A stretch of DNA of 9,069 nt from Firmicutes bacterium UBA5420 (GTDB lineage Bacteria > Bacillota > Limnochordia > Darwinibacteriales > Darwinibacteriaceae). The position numbers and the translations under genes are program-made. Below, piece by piece: positions 1-7,288 of this stretch. Position 1 is the first letter of the stretch, and each line of letters starts with the position of its first letter. The DNA is taken from contig DHNI01000017.1 of assembly GCA_002409455.1 (NCBI GenBank), positions 47,327 through 56,395 on the forward strand, read 5' to 3'. The notes under the pieces are model-generated. The model was given only the letters and a program-made list of their open reading frames with translations, was not told the origin of the DNA and made no database searches.

Positions 1-493
1 CGGCCTCAAAGAAGATCTGCAGTTCTCCAATGGAGATATCAATGGCGACAACCGCTAGTAACTCTTGTTCAGAGCCAAAAAACGGCATCGAGGCGGTGAT
101 CACGCGGCTATCCTCGTGGCATGTGGTATACGCTACCCCGCCATCCCTAACAGCGGCCGCATACCATGGCGCTGCGATATCGCCATCTGGAGTTCCCAGA
201 TAAATGGCTAAGTAGGAGGGATTCTGCGTGAGAAGCTCCGCAAGGAACCGGGCTATTTTCTCTTCATCGGACTCGACTGCAATATAATACCCGGCGGTGT
301 TGAGGGTTTTTTCCACAAGGGTCAGTGTAGATGAAACTTCCCCAATCAGAAAATTGAGTTCCGCTTCCATCTTCCGTTCTAGCTCACGACGAACAGGGGC
401 GTTCACGTATGGTAGAACCACATACGCGTTTAGCCCCGCAACAATCGCAAAGATGATTCCTAGGATGTAAACGTTCCTCGTAAATTTCCGCAC
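1..493 (-). CDS. dCache-type membrane sensor protein, N-terminal part (C-terminus beyond window edge)
   Basis: The frame is open for 164 codons from a GTG at 493-491 to the window edge. The GTG is preceded by AAGGCGG with a 7-base gap, which supports this start. Residues 8-28 form a membrane helix, and an extracytoplasmic sensor region follows. The protein aligns end to end with the N-terminus of the upstream gene at 527-2977: RKFTRNVYILG against RVFIRRIYLLA, then VEKTLNTAG against VERTLDAAD, and YLAIYLG against FLAMYLG. It is therefore a tandem paralogue, probably also a c-di-GMP enzyme, but its output domain lies outside the window and cannot be seen. Compared with its neighbour it lacks about 15 residues before the PWY motif (109-111) and has Ala where the neighbour has Arg, so its ligand probably differs. 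The gap to the upstream gene is 33 bases with no terminator, so the two are likely co-transcribed. Confidence 0.85.
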   Translation of the reverse strand, partial: MRKFTRNVYILGIIFAIVAGLNAYVVLPYVNAPVRRELERKMEAELNFLIGEVSSTLTLVEKTLNTAGYYIAVESDEEKIARFLAELLTQNPSYLAIYLGTPDGDIAAPWYAAAVRDGGVAYTTCHEDSRVITASMPFFGSEQELLAVVAIDISIGELQIFFEA

Positions 494-526
494 GGCACAA
501 CCGCCTTTTCGGCTGATTCTCTTACT

Positions 527-2977
527 TTACAGGTGTCGCTTAAGCATGGGTTCAATCTGCTCAGCAGGGACGGGCTTGCTAAATAAGAAACCTTGTAGAT
601 AATCACAATGGATTTGGGTTAAGTAACGAGCTTCTTCCCTCTCCTCTATGCCCTCAGCAACAACATCCATATCCAAACTATGGGCAATTTTAATCAGACC
701 TTCCATCACTGGCAGAATGTCTGGGAGTCCCTGGGTCATACTGCGATCAAGTTTAATACGATCTACTGGGATATAGGTTATGAATTTAATGGACAGGTAG
801 CCTGTTCCAAAATCGTCTAGAGCCATCTTTACACCAAGGGCCCGAATACTCTCAATGATTGGAACCGCATCGGTAGCGTTATCAATAAGGACTGTCTCAG
901 TGATTTCCATTTCGATAAGTCCGGGGTCAATTTGATGTGTCTGAAGCTCCTCAGAGAGATAGTCCACTAAACCCTCATCATAGAACTGTTTAGGCGAAAG
1001 ATTGATAGAAATCGGTTTGAGTTCTCTACCTGCACTTCTCCAGGCCACAAGCTGTCTAATAGCTTCTTTGATCACCCAGCGCCCGATGGGTTGAATAAGA
1101 TCCGATTCTTCCGCAGCACTGATAAATACCGCTGGTGAGAGATCATTATCTTTGAGGCGAATTAGTGCTTCTAAATAGGCAACCTCTCCCGTTGCGGTTT
1201 CAATAATGGGCTGATACAACAAGCGAAATCCCCCGGTCTGGACGGCTTCTCTTAAAATGTGTTGCATATGCACTTGTTCGGCAAAGTCGGTTGACATACT
1301 TGCTTCGAAAAACACGTAGCGATTACGGCCCTTTTTTTTCGCATTGAGCATGGCTATATCGGCCTTGATCAAAAGCTGCTCCACACTGGTACCATCATAG
1401 GGGAAGCGAACGACGCCAATACTCGATGTGAGATTATTGCGCCTACCCTCGACAGTATGCGTTTGGCTCAAACTGTGCAGAAGCCTGTTGATGATACTGC
1501 GTAGCTGCTCGGGCTCAACTATTCCCTCTATAACCACGAGAAACTCATCACCATCAAAGCGGTAGGCTGTACCTTGGGATTCAAGCCCACGTTGGAGCGC
1601 GTGAGCCAAGTGGCGGATTACCGCATCGCCATACACATGGCCTAAGGTGTCGTTGACATGCTTAAAGTTATCAATATCAAAATGCAAGACAGAGCCTATT
1701 TTCCCAGCATCCAATAGTCTGTCCAGATCTCGCTCCAATTTCCGCCGATTAGCCAGTCCAGTTAGGACATCGTGATCGGCCAAAAATTGAATGTGCTCCT
1801 CGTCCCTCTTAATTTCCTGGTATTGCTCTTGGAGCTGCTTTTCATGGGCAACCAGCTGTCCATAGGCGGCGGTGAGTTCTTCTTGCTGATAAACAATGCT
1901 CTCGAAGTGCTCTTGAACCCTATCAAGACTAGTGTTAATGGTTGTCCGTAATTGTTCAAAAGGGCTACCTTTTCGGGCTGGAAGTCTGTATGTTACGTCT
2001 GAATCCAAGGAAATAGCCATAATATCGCGATCCAATCGTCTCATGGGTTCAGTAATGTACTGCCGTTGAAAGATGAAGACCAGCACTACCAGGAACGCAA
2101 GAGAGAGGAGAGTTGTGATGGAAATTTGTATAACCAAAGCCCTATAGTCGAGAAAATCGCTGAGAGGCGCAAAGAGCCCCAAGACGATTCCAGAACTGCC
2201 CACAGCCTCCCACCTGAGATATCCGTCCTTTTCACCAACCTCGGTGAAGAGAAGGCCCTTTGATTCAGACAGTATGTGATCGATGAGGTGGGCACTCATC
2301 AGTGAAACTCCCCCGCCATCCACTTGATCACCAAGTAAGGCTTGTCCGGTCGCATCAAAAGCAAAGACATGCCCATGCTCAGATGGTTTCGCCATCTCTA
2401 AAGACTCCAGCATGCCTTCTAGTGACTCATCAACGCCCAATACACCTATTAGTTGTCCATCTTGATCATAGACAGGTTTTGCCATGGTGAGCACCCAGCG
2501 ATCGGCGGCGGCATCAACATAGGGATGTGTAAAAATGAGTTTCCCCTCCCGGGTTGCGGCCTGATACCAGGGCCGTGCCGTGGGGTCTACGGGATCCCAT
2601 GTAAAGTCTCTATTGGCGTATAACACATGATCCTCAGCAATACCTAAATACATAGCTAGAAAGGAGCTGTTATCCAGTAGCACTTCGTGGAAAAACTCGA
2701 TGACCTTAGCCTCGTCCGTCTCCATCGAGATGACGACATCTGCTGCATCGAGTGTTCTTTCCACGTTGAGTAAACGGAAGCTCGTTTCACCCATAACGTA
2801 ATCGAGCTTGAATGCAATCGTCTGCTCAATATCCTGCCGTAGCTGTTCATCAAGGTTCCAAAGACCTACTCCAATGTTGAGCCCGCCAATGAGTACAAAC
2901 ACGAGTGCGAGAAGATAGATCCTTCGTATGAAGACTCTCATGTCAGCCACCCCACTTATTTTGCTAGAATTCGACAT
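527..2977 (-). CDS. dCache-HAMP-GGDEF-EAL membrane protein, probable c-di-GMP phosphodiesterase
   Basis: This 816-residue inner-membrane signalling protein probably turns over cyclic-di-GMP in response to an external ligand. Domains in order: membrane helix 18-38; periplasmic-side dCache sensor about 40-278 (RPWY at 135-138); second helix 281-304; HAMP about 305-355; coiled coil to about 397; GGDEF about 398-557; EAL about 570-816. The EAL domain has its expected residues: E603 (EAL), N659, E691, D721 and D722 (DDFGTGY), K742, E775 and Q795 (LQGF). That fits an active phosphodiesterase. The cyclase signature reads DGDEF at 475-479 instead of GGDEF, and the inhibitory RxxD site is absent (ESQG at 466-469), so cyclase activity is uncertain. 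The ATG at 2977 has AAGGAG 11 bases upstream. A second ATG at 2941 (residue 13) has GGGGTGG near it and lines up with the start of the downstream paralogue, so the true start may be there. Confidence 0.93.
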   Translation of the reverse strand: MSNSSKISGVADMRVFIRRIYLLALVFVLIGGLNIGVGLWNLDEQLRQDIEQTIAFKLDYVMGETSFRLLNVERTLDAADVVISMETDEAKVIEFFHEVLLDNSSFLAMYLGIAEDHVLYANRDFTWDPVDPTARPWYQAATREGKLIFTHPYVDAAADRWVLTMAKPVYDQDGQLIGVLGVDESLEGMLESLEMAKPSEHGHVFAFDATGQALLGDQVDGGGVSLMSAHLIDHILSESKGLLFTEVGEKDGYLRWEAVGSSGIVLGLFAPLSDFLDYRALVIQISITTLLSLAFLVVLVFIFQRQYITEPMRRLDRDIMAISLDSDVTYRLPARKGSPFEQLRTTINTSLDRVQEHFESIVYQQEELTAAYGQLVAHEKQLQEQYQEIKRDEEHIQFLADHDVLTGLANRRKLERDLDRLLDAGKIGSVLHFDIDNFKHVNDTLGHVYGDAVIRHLAHALQRGLESQGTAYRFDGDEFLVVIEGIVEPEQLRSIINRLLHSLSQTHTVEGRRNNLTSSIGVVRFPYDGTSVEQLLIKADIAMLNAKKKGRNRYVFFEASMSTDFAEQVHMQHILREAVQTGGFRLLYQPIIETATGEVAYLEALIRLKDNDLSPAVFISAAEESDLIQPIGRWVIKEAIRQLVAWRSAGRELKPISINLSPKQFYDEGLVDYLSEELQTHQIDPGLIEMEITETVLIDNATDAVPIIESIRALGVKMALDDFGTGYLSIKFITYIPVDRIKLDRSMTQGLPDILPVMEGLIKIAHSLDMDVVAEGIEEREEARYLTQIHCDYLQGFLFSKPVPAEQIEPMLKRHL

Positions 2978-3014
2978 TATGTCAAATTCTCCTTGTTAGC
3001 AGAGCTGAGAGTGC

Positions 3015-3041
3015 TAAAACGCCACCGGGCATCCGGTGGCG
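3015..3041 (-). terminator. Rho-independent terminator of the MFS/membrane protein/small protein unit
   Basis: A perfect 9-base-pair stem, CGCCACCGG paired with CCGGTGGCG, encloses a 4-base loop. On the minus strand the stem is followed by TTTTA. It begins 18 bases after the stop codon of the 70-residue gene and separates that unit from the GGDEF-EAL gene. The T run is short but the GC-rich stem is strong. Confidence 0.8.
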
Positions 3042-3059
3042 CTTCTCTCACAGGCCAAT

Positions 3060-3272
3060 CTAAGCTGGGACCATGTCCTTTTGGGCTAGCCTAATCCAGT
3101 GGCGGTGTTCTGCAATGGCTGCCAAAAAGGCATCTACGAACGCTCCTAGGTCAGATGTATTGCGGATCGTGACGACACCCTGTTCCGATGTGACTTGGGC
3201 TCTGCTATCGAGGGCGGCTAGTCGCACTCCTAGTATTTCGGATTGGTCAAAGAGATCGACCCCTTCAGACAT
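3060..3272 (-). CDS. Small protein of unknown function (70 residues)
   Basis: I do not recognise this family. The gene is supported by a very strong ribosome binding site: GGAGGTG lies 4 bases before the ATG (3277-3283). It is also supported by its place as the last gene before a terminator. The product is soluble, with no signal peptide or membrane helix. Residues about 25-38 (QVTSEQGVVTIRNT) look like two short beta strands. Residues 41-63 (LGAFVDAFLAAIAEHRHWIRLA) form a likely helix that is amphipathic with hydrophobic patches. The gap to the upstream membrane-protein gene is 46 bases with no terminator, so it is probably co-transcribed with that gene and the MFS transporter. A longer antisense frame covers the same DNA but has no comparable ribosome binding site. 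Confidence 0.7.
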   Translation of the reverse strand: MSEGVDLFDQSEILGVRLAALDSRAQVTSEQGVVTIRNTSDLGAFVDAFLAAIAEHRHWIRLAQKDMVPA

Positions 3273-3318
3273 GTGTCACCTCCGGATATATTCTGCGGTG
3301 ACTAGTTTTTCCAAAGCA

Positions 3319-3774
3319 TTATTCTTTCATTCTCGCTGCAGTATCCAGCCTTTGAAGAGCATATCCCAGAGTGATACCCCAGATTCCTGCCCCAAGATGA
3401 TTGCTAATTACCGAATTTAAGGGCACTGCAGTCAACTCTGGAACTCGGAAAAGCAAAGGAAGCGCGTAAGCCACGAAACTAAAAGCTCCACTGAAAATTA
3501 CGGCTTTGCCAATATACCACCAAGACGTGGTAACGGGTATAAGGTATGCAAACAGAATTCCTAAGTATCCAAGCCCGAATAACTGCACCCATAATGCGTA
3601 AGCCTGCTCACCGAAGGTGACTGGAAAGTCGCCATACAAGATAATTCCCATCCAATCCAAAAAACGAAGTCGCCCAAAGTCCAATACATGGTAGCTGATA
3701 AGACTCCACACATTCATTGGAATCCCAGCTAGTAATCCGGCGAAAAATCCACGAAAAAAACGATCCATAGGCAC
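3319..3774 (-). CDS. Four-helix integral membrane protein of unknown function
   Basis: The product is about 151 residues and consists almost wholly of four hydrophobic helices separated by short loops. Counted from the GTG start they lie at about 5-29, 55-80, 85-108 and 116-138. They carry conserved-looking glycines and prolines (GLLAGIPMN, HLGAGIWG). I know of no assigned role and no enzyme motif is visible. The frame extends upstream to an ATG at 3822, but nothing like a ribosome binding site precedes that codon. GAGGTG at 3781-3786 sits 6 bases before the in-frame GTG at 3774, so I choose GTG; an ATG two codons later (3768) is a further option. The gene follows the MFS transporter by 57 bases and precedes the 70-residue gene by 46 bases. 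Co-transcription suggests it may assist or accompany the transporter, but that is inference. Confidence 0.8.
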   Translation of the reverse strand: MPMDRFFRGFFAGLLAGIPMNVWSLISYHVLDFGRLRFLDWMGIILYGDFPVTFGEQAYALWVQLFGLGYLGILFAYLIPVTTSWWYIGKAVIFSGAFSFVAYALPLLFRVPELTAVPLNSVISNHLGAGIWGITLGYALQRLDTAARMKE

Positions 3775-3780
3775 AATCTT

Positions 3781-3786
3781 CACCTC
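3781..3786 (-). promoter_or_regulatory. Ribosome binding site setting the start of the four-helix membrane protein
   Basis: On the minus strand GAGGTG is followed by a 6-base spacer and then GTG (3774-3772). The longer frame beginning at ATG 3822 has no such site, so the shorter GTG start is preferred. Confidence 0.6.
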
Positions 3787-3831
3787 GCTAGATGTAGTGT
3801 TGCCTAGGATCATTTCTACCATGCGTGACGC

Positions 3832-5007
3832 TTATTCCGATCTCTCCCTACCAGTGATACGCTTATTTAGTAGCTCTGAGGCGATAAACATAATGGAAAT
3901 CGCAGCTAGTAAGAAAAAGGGTAGGAGTTTTAGCGATGTTGCCGAGGCCAAAGCACCAAAAAGAGGTGACCCAAAGGTACCGCCGCTATAGGCCAAGGCC
4001 ATCTGCAAACCCATGATGGCCCCAGAAGCACGTGAACCAAATCTGTTGGGAGTCTCATGAAGCATGGCGGGGAAAATCGGGGCGGTTCCCAATCCTATTA
4101 CAATCAAACCTAGGGCTGAAACGGTAACTGGCAACGGTAATATGAGAAGCACAGCTCCAAACACGCAAACGAGCTGACCTAATCGGATCAGCACAGAATT
4201 CTTCATCTTGATTGATAAAAAGCCCGAAAGCAAGCGACCAAGGGTGATACCCGCATAAAATGAAGCCGTCCACCTGGCTGCAGTAGTGGCGGCCATTCCT
4301 TTAACTCCCACTAGATAACTACTGCTCCACAGTCCCGTCGTCGTCTCAGTGACACTAAAGAACACAAAGGATATCAATGCTAGTTTCACATTGGGAAGCC
4401 CAAAAGCCTCCCTATTCGTCGTTACTTTTGAATCCCGTTGGGTTCCCTTGGATGAACGCAGTTCTTTTCCGTCCCAAAGTTTCATGCTCGCAAGCAAGAC
4501 CACAACTAAAGCAAATTGAAGTGCTGCAATAACGAGGTAACCTGTCCTCCAACCGCCAGCCTGCAGCAAAAATGCGGACATAATCAACGGGCCCGCCGTG
4601 GCCCCCACACCCCAAAAACAGTGCAGCCAATTCATGTGCATGGATTTGTAATGAAGTGCTACAAAGTTGTTTAGTGCAGCATCAATGCTGCCAGCACCTA
4701 ATCCAAGGGGGATAGCCAATAAGAACAAAAAAGCTGCGTGCCCTACAAAAGAATAGCCAAGAAGGGCAATGGCAGTCATAGCCACACTGGTAACTGTCAC
4801 CTTAGCAGTGCCAAAACGGGAAACCAAACGGTTACTGAGCAGGCTAGAAATAACTGTGCCTGCACTTATGGTCATAGCTACATAACCCACCAGACCCAAT
4901 GCCGCAGACAAATCTAGCCTGATAACAGGCCAAACACTGCCCAAAACAGAATCAGGCAAACCAAGGCTAATAAATGCGATGTAGATAATTACAAGAAGTG
5001 TTGTCAC
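3832..5007 (-). CDS. MFS transporter, fucose-permease-like (FHS) type
   Basis: This 391-residue protein has about 12 hydrophobic helices, the usual length and layout of a major facilitator. The N-terminal half has LGLPDSVLG (15-23) and SNRLVSRFGTAKV (58-70), which is the loop 2-3 region of MFS proteins. It also has GLGAGSIDAALNNF (102-115) and HCFWGVGATAGP (129-140). The Asn and Trp-His pattern around 113-140 is typical of FHS-like members related to sugar permeases. A hydrophilic central loop (about 178-205) splits the two six-helix halves. ETTTGLWSSSYLV (221-233) begins the second half. The substrate cannot be read from sequence; a sugar, a drug or another small solute are all possible. The start is GTG with AAGGGG about 7 bases upstream. 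A hairpin terminator of the preceding operon lies upstream, so the gene has its own promoter region, which contains an 11-base palindrome. Confidence 0.92.
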   Translation of the reverse strand: MTTLLVIIYIAFISLGLPDSVLGSVWPVIRLDLSAALGLVGYVAMTISAGTVISSLLSNRLVSRFGTAKVTVTSVAMTAIALLGYSFVGHAAFLFLLAIPLGLGAGSIDAALNNFVALHYKSMHMNWLHCFWGVGATAGPLIMSAFLLQAGGWRTGYLVIAALQFALVVVLLASMKLWDGKELRSSKGTQRDSKVTTNREAFGLPNVKLALISFVFFSVTETTTGLWSSSYLVGVKGMAATTAARWTASFYAGITLGRLLSGFLSIKMKNSVLIRLGQLVCVFGAVLLILPLPVTVSALGLIVIGLGTAPIFPAMLHETPNRFGSRASGAIMGLQMALAYSGGTFGSPLFGALASATSLKLLPFFLLAAISIMFIASELLNKRITGRERSE

Positions 5008-5048
5008 TCATATTCCCCTTTTTGCTTCGTTCGGCTCTACATGTTGCT

Positions 5049-5059
5049 TATCAGTGATA
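5049..5059. promoter_or_regulatory. Palindromic candidate operator upstream of the MFS transporter
   Basis: TATCAGTGATA is a perfect palindrome around a central G. It lies about 42 bases before the MFS start codon, in the only region that could hold that gene's promoter. The core is the same as that of the classical TetR operator tetO2, although the flanks differ. This suggests control by a TetR-family repressor. No such regulator gene is in the window, and I could not identify a convincing -35/-10 pair around the site. Confidence 0.35.
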
Positions 5060-5103
5060 GGCTCCTCAGTTACTTCACCATGGTTACGACAAAACCTGCT
5101 AAC

Positions 5104-5135
5104 GAGAACCCCCCTAGTTAGCGCTAGGGGGGCTC
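5104..5135 (-). terminator. Hairpin terminator of the DsrE/helical/RocB operon
   Basis: CCCCCCTAG pairs with CTAGGGGGG around a 6-base loop. GAG and CTC extend the stem outside a 2-base bulge. The hairpin begins about 30 bases after the hydrolase stop codon. On the minus strand it is followed by TTCTCGTT, a weak T tract. The T-rich stretch on the other side could make it work on the plus strand as well, but no plus-strand gene ends there. Confidence 0.65.
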
Positions 5136-5164
5136 TTAGTTCTTGTCATTATCGCCAAGTCCGA

Positions 5165-6820
5165 TCAGCCCAGAAGCCTTTTAATCGTATTATAAGTAAT
5201 ATTTGGGACATGTTCAAATGTGTGTTTCATATGGACTCTTTCTGTGAGCTTATGTCCATCTTTCCCATAGGTTCCAATGTTCACCACCGGAACATTGATT
5301 TCGGCAATGTCCTCGATAGGATGTGTGTACTTCACACCCCAAGCCGGTGTGTTGTACTCTAAAGCACCAAGATCTTCCCTATCGCCACCGAGGGCCATAA
5401 AGCTGGAATCAGAGATGTAGGGATAGAACATTTTGGTCACAACCGGTTTCTCAGAGTATGCTTGCAGCACATTCACCGAATCAGTAACACTGTCCAAAAG
5501 CCGTTTCTCGTTCTCGGTTTTCCCTGTCATCTCAAGATTTGTGTACATCGTGGAGGAATAATAGACGATAATAGCCGGACTCTTATCTTTGGCCCACGAC
5601 CAAGCTTCTTCCACAATTCTCACGTTGAAATCCCTCAAGTCCATGGCGGGATCGTCTCGATGCATCTCGGCTACAAATTGCTTAAGATGGTTCTCGAATG
5701 TTTTACCATGCTGTTCGATCAACTCGCCATAAAACTCTTCCCAAGTATACACCCTCGTTCTCCAGGGCCGTTGTGTATAAACGTGACCTGCCTTTTCGCA
5801 AAAACGCTCATACGACTCATTTGTAAACTTCACAATATTGTCAAAGGCCTCAACAGCTTTCTCTTTCATGACCTCCATAACGTCTTTCGGACTCATGCTG
5901 TGGGTGAAAAAGTTGTAGTACACATACGCTGCGATTGCCGTCTGTACAGTATAAGCATCCTTAAAATCTGTTTGCTTCAGGGAAATAGGGGGAATGGTGA
6001 CCTCGCCTTGTGCCTCATCGCTAAGATCAGGGTTGAGGTCGATGAGTCTTGTCAATTCCGCCACGAGCAAGTTAGGGTCGAGCCCGCCATAGGCTTGCCC
6101 CACATGCGTCTCTTTTCCTACAACATAAAACGATGGAAGTAGTTTGCCAATGGTACCGAAATAGACATATCGATTTTCATCTTCTTCATGATATGGCGTG
6201 GAATAATCCGCATTAATAGCTGCTATGTACTCCAGACCATGGAATCCTTTCCACTCCTTAAGTACCTTAAGGGCTGAGATGATTCCGTGTCCATTATCTT
6301 CTTCATCGCATTCAGATACAGCAATAATGTTGCCATCCAATTCTTCAGGATGTTGGGAAAAATAGCGAATTAGCCACATATGTCCGGCTACGCCAGACTT
6401 CATATCTAAGGCCCCACGGCCAAACATATACTCCCCAGAATCAATGTCACGAAGAACATCTTCATCGAGTCTCAAATTCTTAAGGAGCGTAGGCAATTTG
6501 TCTGGATCACAGGCATGCGCCTTCAAGGAGCCAAAATCATCGATCCCAACCGTGTCTAGGTGGCCCATTAAAATGACAGTCCTGTTGGATGTGCCTTTTG
6601 TTCCTTTGACCATGGCCAATACGTTATGTCTCTCGATCTCATCATTCTCTGTTTGTTGAAGCAGCAAGTACTCTGGATGATCCTTGAAATATGGCAGTTG
6701 GCTGTAAAACTCGTGGATCCGTTGTGCGCAATCCGTTTCACCGCTCGTTTTGACTATGCTAGGGATTTTCACCAACTCCGTGGTGAGTTCCTTCACATCA
6801 TCAAAGCATCTTAAGTACAT
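5165..6820 (-). CDS. rocB: M20-family metallohydrolase, RocB type (arginine utilisation family)
   Basis: This is a 551-residue cytoplasmic zinc hydrolase of the M20 peptidase/deacylase clan. Its length and long C-terminal half match Bacillus RocB, a protein of the arginine-degradation regulon whose exact substrate is not settled. Motifs, counted from the chosen start: GHLDTVG (metal His87, catalytic Asp89), GRGALDMKSGVAG (metal Asp139), ECDEED (Glu173 and Glu174, catalytic and metal ligands), NAD with Asp205, ETHVGQA with His239 (dimerisation-domain His), and a C-terminal HTFEHVP whose His537 is the likely last metal ligand. All expected catalytic positions are present. The frame extends 11 codons further to an ATG inside the upstream gene, but AGGGGG sits 6 bases before the ATG at 6820, which fixes the start. 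It is the third gene of an operon, 19 bases after the helical protein, and ends before a hairpin terminator. No other arginine-pathway gene is visible nearby. Confidence 0.9.
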   Translation of the reverse strand: MYLRCFDDVKELTTELVKIPSIVKTSGETDCAQRIHEFYSQLPYFKDHPEYLLLQQTENDEIERHNVLAMVKGTKGTSNRTVILMGHLDTVGIDDFGSLKAHACDPDKLPTLLKNLRLDEDVLRDIDSGEYMFGRGALDMKSGVAGHMWLIRYFSQHPEELDGNIIAVSECDEEDNGHGIISALKVLKEWKGFHGLEYIAAINADYSTPYHEEDENRYVYFGTIGKLLPSFYVVGKETHVGQAYGGLDPNLLVAELTRLIDLNPDLSDEAQGEVTIPPISLKQTDFKDAYTVQTAIAAYVYYNFFTHSMSPKDVMEVMKEKAVEAFDNIVKFTNESYERFCEKAGHVYTQRPWRTRVYTWEEFYGELIEQHGKTFENHLKQFVAEMHRDDPAMDLRDFNVRIVEEAWSWAKDKSPAIIVYYSSTMYTNLEMTGKTENEKRLLDSVTDSVNVLQAYSEKPVVTKMFYPYISDSSFMALGGDREDLGALEYNTPAWGVKYTHPIEDIAEINVPVVNIGTYGKDGHKLTERVHMKHTFEHVPNITYNTIKRLLG

Positions 6821-6826
6821 AGATAT

Positions 6827-6832
6827 CCCCCT
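6827..6832 (-). promoter_or_regulatory. Ribosome binding site fixing the rocB start
   Basis: AGGGGG on the minus strand lies 6 bases before ATG 6820, within the 19-base gap after the upstream stop codon. It excludes the longer start at 6853, which would overlap the preceding gene and has no such site. Confidence 0.75.
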
Positions 6833-6839
6833 TTTCTTA

Positions 6840-7274
6840 CTATTGATTACCATGCTCCCTTTCCAAGCGGTCTAGGGTTCTGAGCACATGCTCAATGTCT
6901 GCCCTTAACTGTGCGACTTGGACTAGGCTATCGTGAATTTTGCTTTGCACCATCCAATCTGAGATGATATTGTCAAAAGCAATGTCCAGAAACCGCTCAA
7001 AACCAGAAATATTGACCTGCGGGCCGAGACTAATGTATACATCGGACAATTCTCTCTGCAGAAGATCAAGCTTGGATGCGACTTTTCTCAGAAGGGTCTC
7101 AGCTTTGTTGACTTTTCCATGCTTAATCCAACTCGAAAAGAAACCACCCCCCAGCATATCGTAGAAACCCCAGTTGCGCGCGCTTTTTAACTGCTTTTCC
7201 ACTTCGCCAAGTAAGGTCAGCACTTCATAGGCGACTACTCTAGCTTCTACAATCTCTTTCGCATTGATGGACAT
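6840..7274 (-). CDS. Conserved helical protein of unknown function
   Basis: The product is 144 residues, soluble and almost entirely alpha-helical. Residues 5-32 and 54-82 have the heptad-like pattern and charge of coiled coils. Between them is a distinctive segment, SARNWGFYDMLGGGFFSSWIKHGK (31-54), rich in glycine and aromatics. A second characteristic stretch is FERFLDIAFDNIISDWMVQSKI (92-113). I have the impression of similar proteins in other Bacillota but cannot name the family or give a function. Nothing suggests an enzyme active site; a binding or scaffold role is a guess. It is the middle gene of an operon: the DsrE-like gene ends 14 bases upstream, and the AAGGGG binding site of this gene touches that stop codon. 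rocB begins 19 bases downstream. Confidence 0.85.
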   Translation of the reverse strand: MSINAKEIVEARVVAYEVLTLLGEVEKQLKSARNWGFYDMLGGGFFSSWIKHGKVNKAETLLRKVASKLDLLQRELSDVYISLGPQVNISGFERFLDIAFDNIISDWMVQSKIHDSLVQVAQLRADIEHVLRTLDRLEREHGNQ

Positions 7275-7288
7275 AGACCATCATCCCC

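Noticed and set aside
2996..3017. TTAGCA/TGCTAA inverted repeat with one perfect half (TTAGCACTC) of the CIRCE heat-shock operator
   Set aside because: The second half matches CIRCE at only 6 of 9 positions and the spacing is wrong. The downstream gene is not a chaperone, so HrcA control is unlikely.
3073..3420. Plus-strand frame of 115 codons opposite the 70-residue gene
   Set aside because: It runs across the stop and start regions of two minus-strand genes and through their ribosome binding site. Its composition is serine-rich and it has no family resemblance.
5462..6142. Long plus-strand frame of 226 codons
   Set aside because: It is antisense to rocB, which has complete M20 motifs. The antisense frame has low-complexity, histidine- and cysteine-rich composition and no supporting context.
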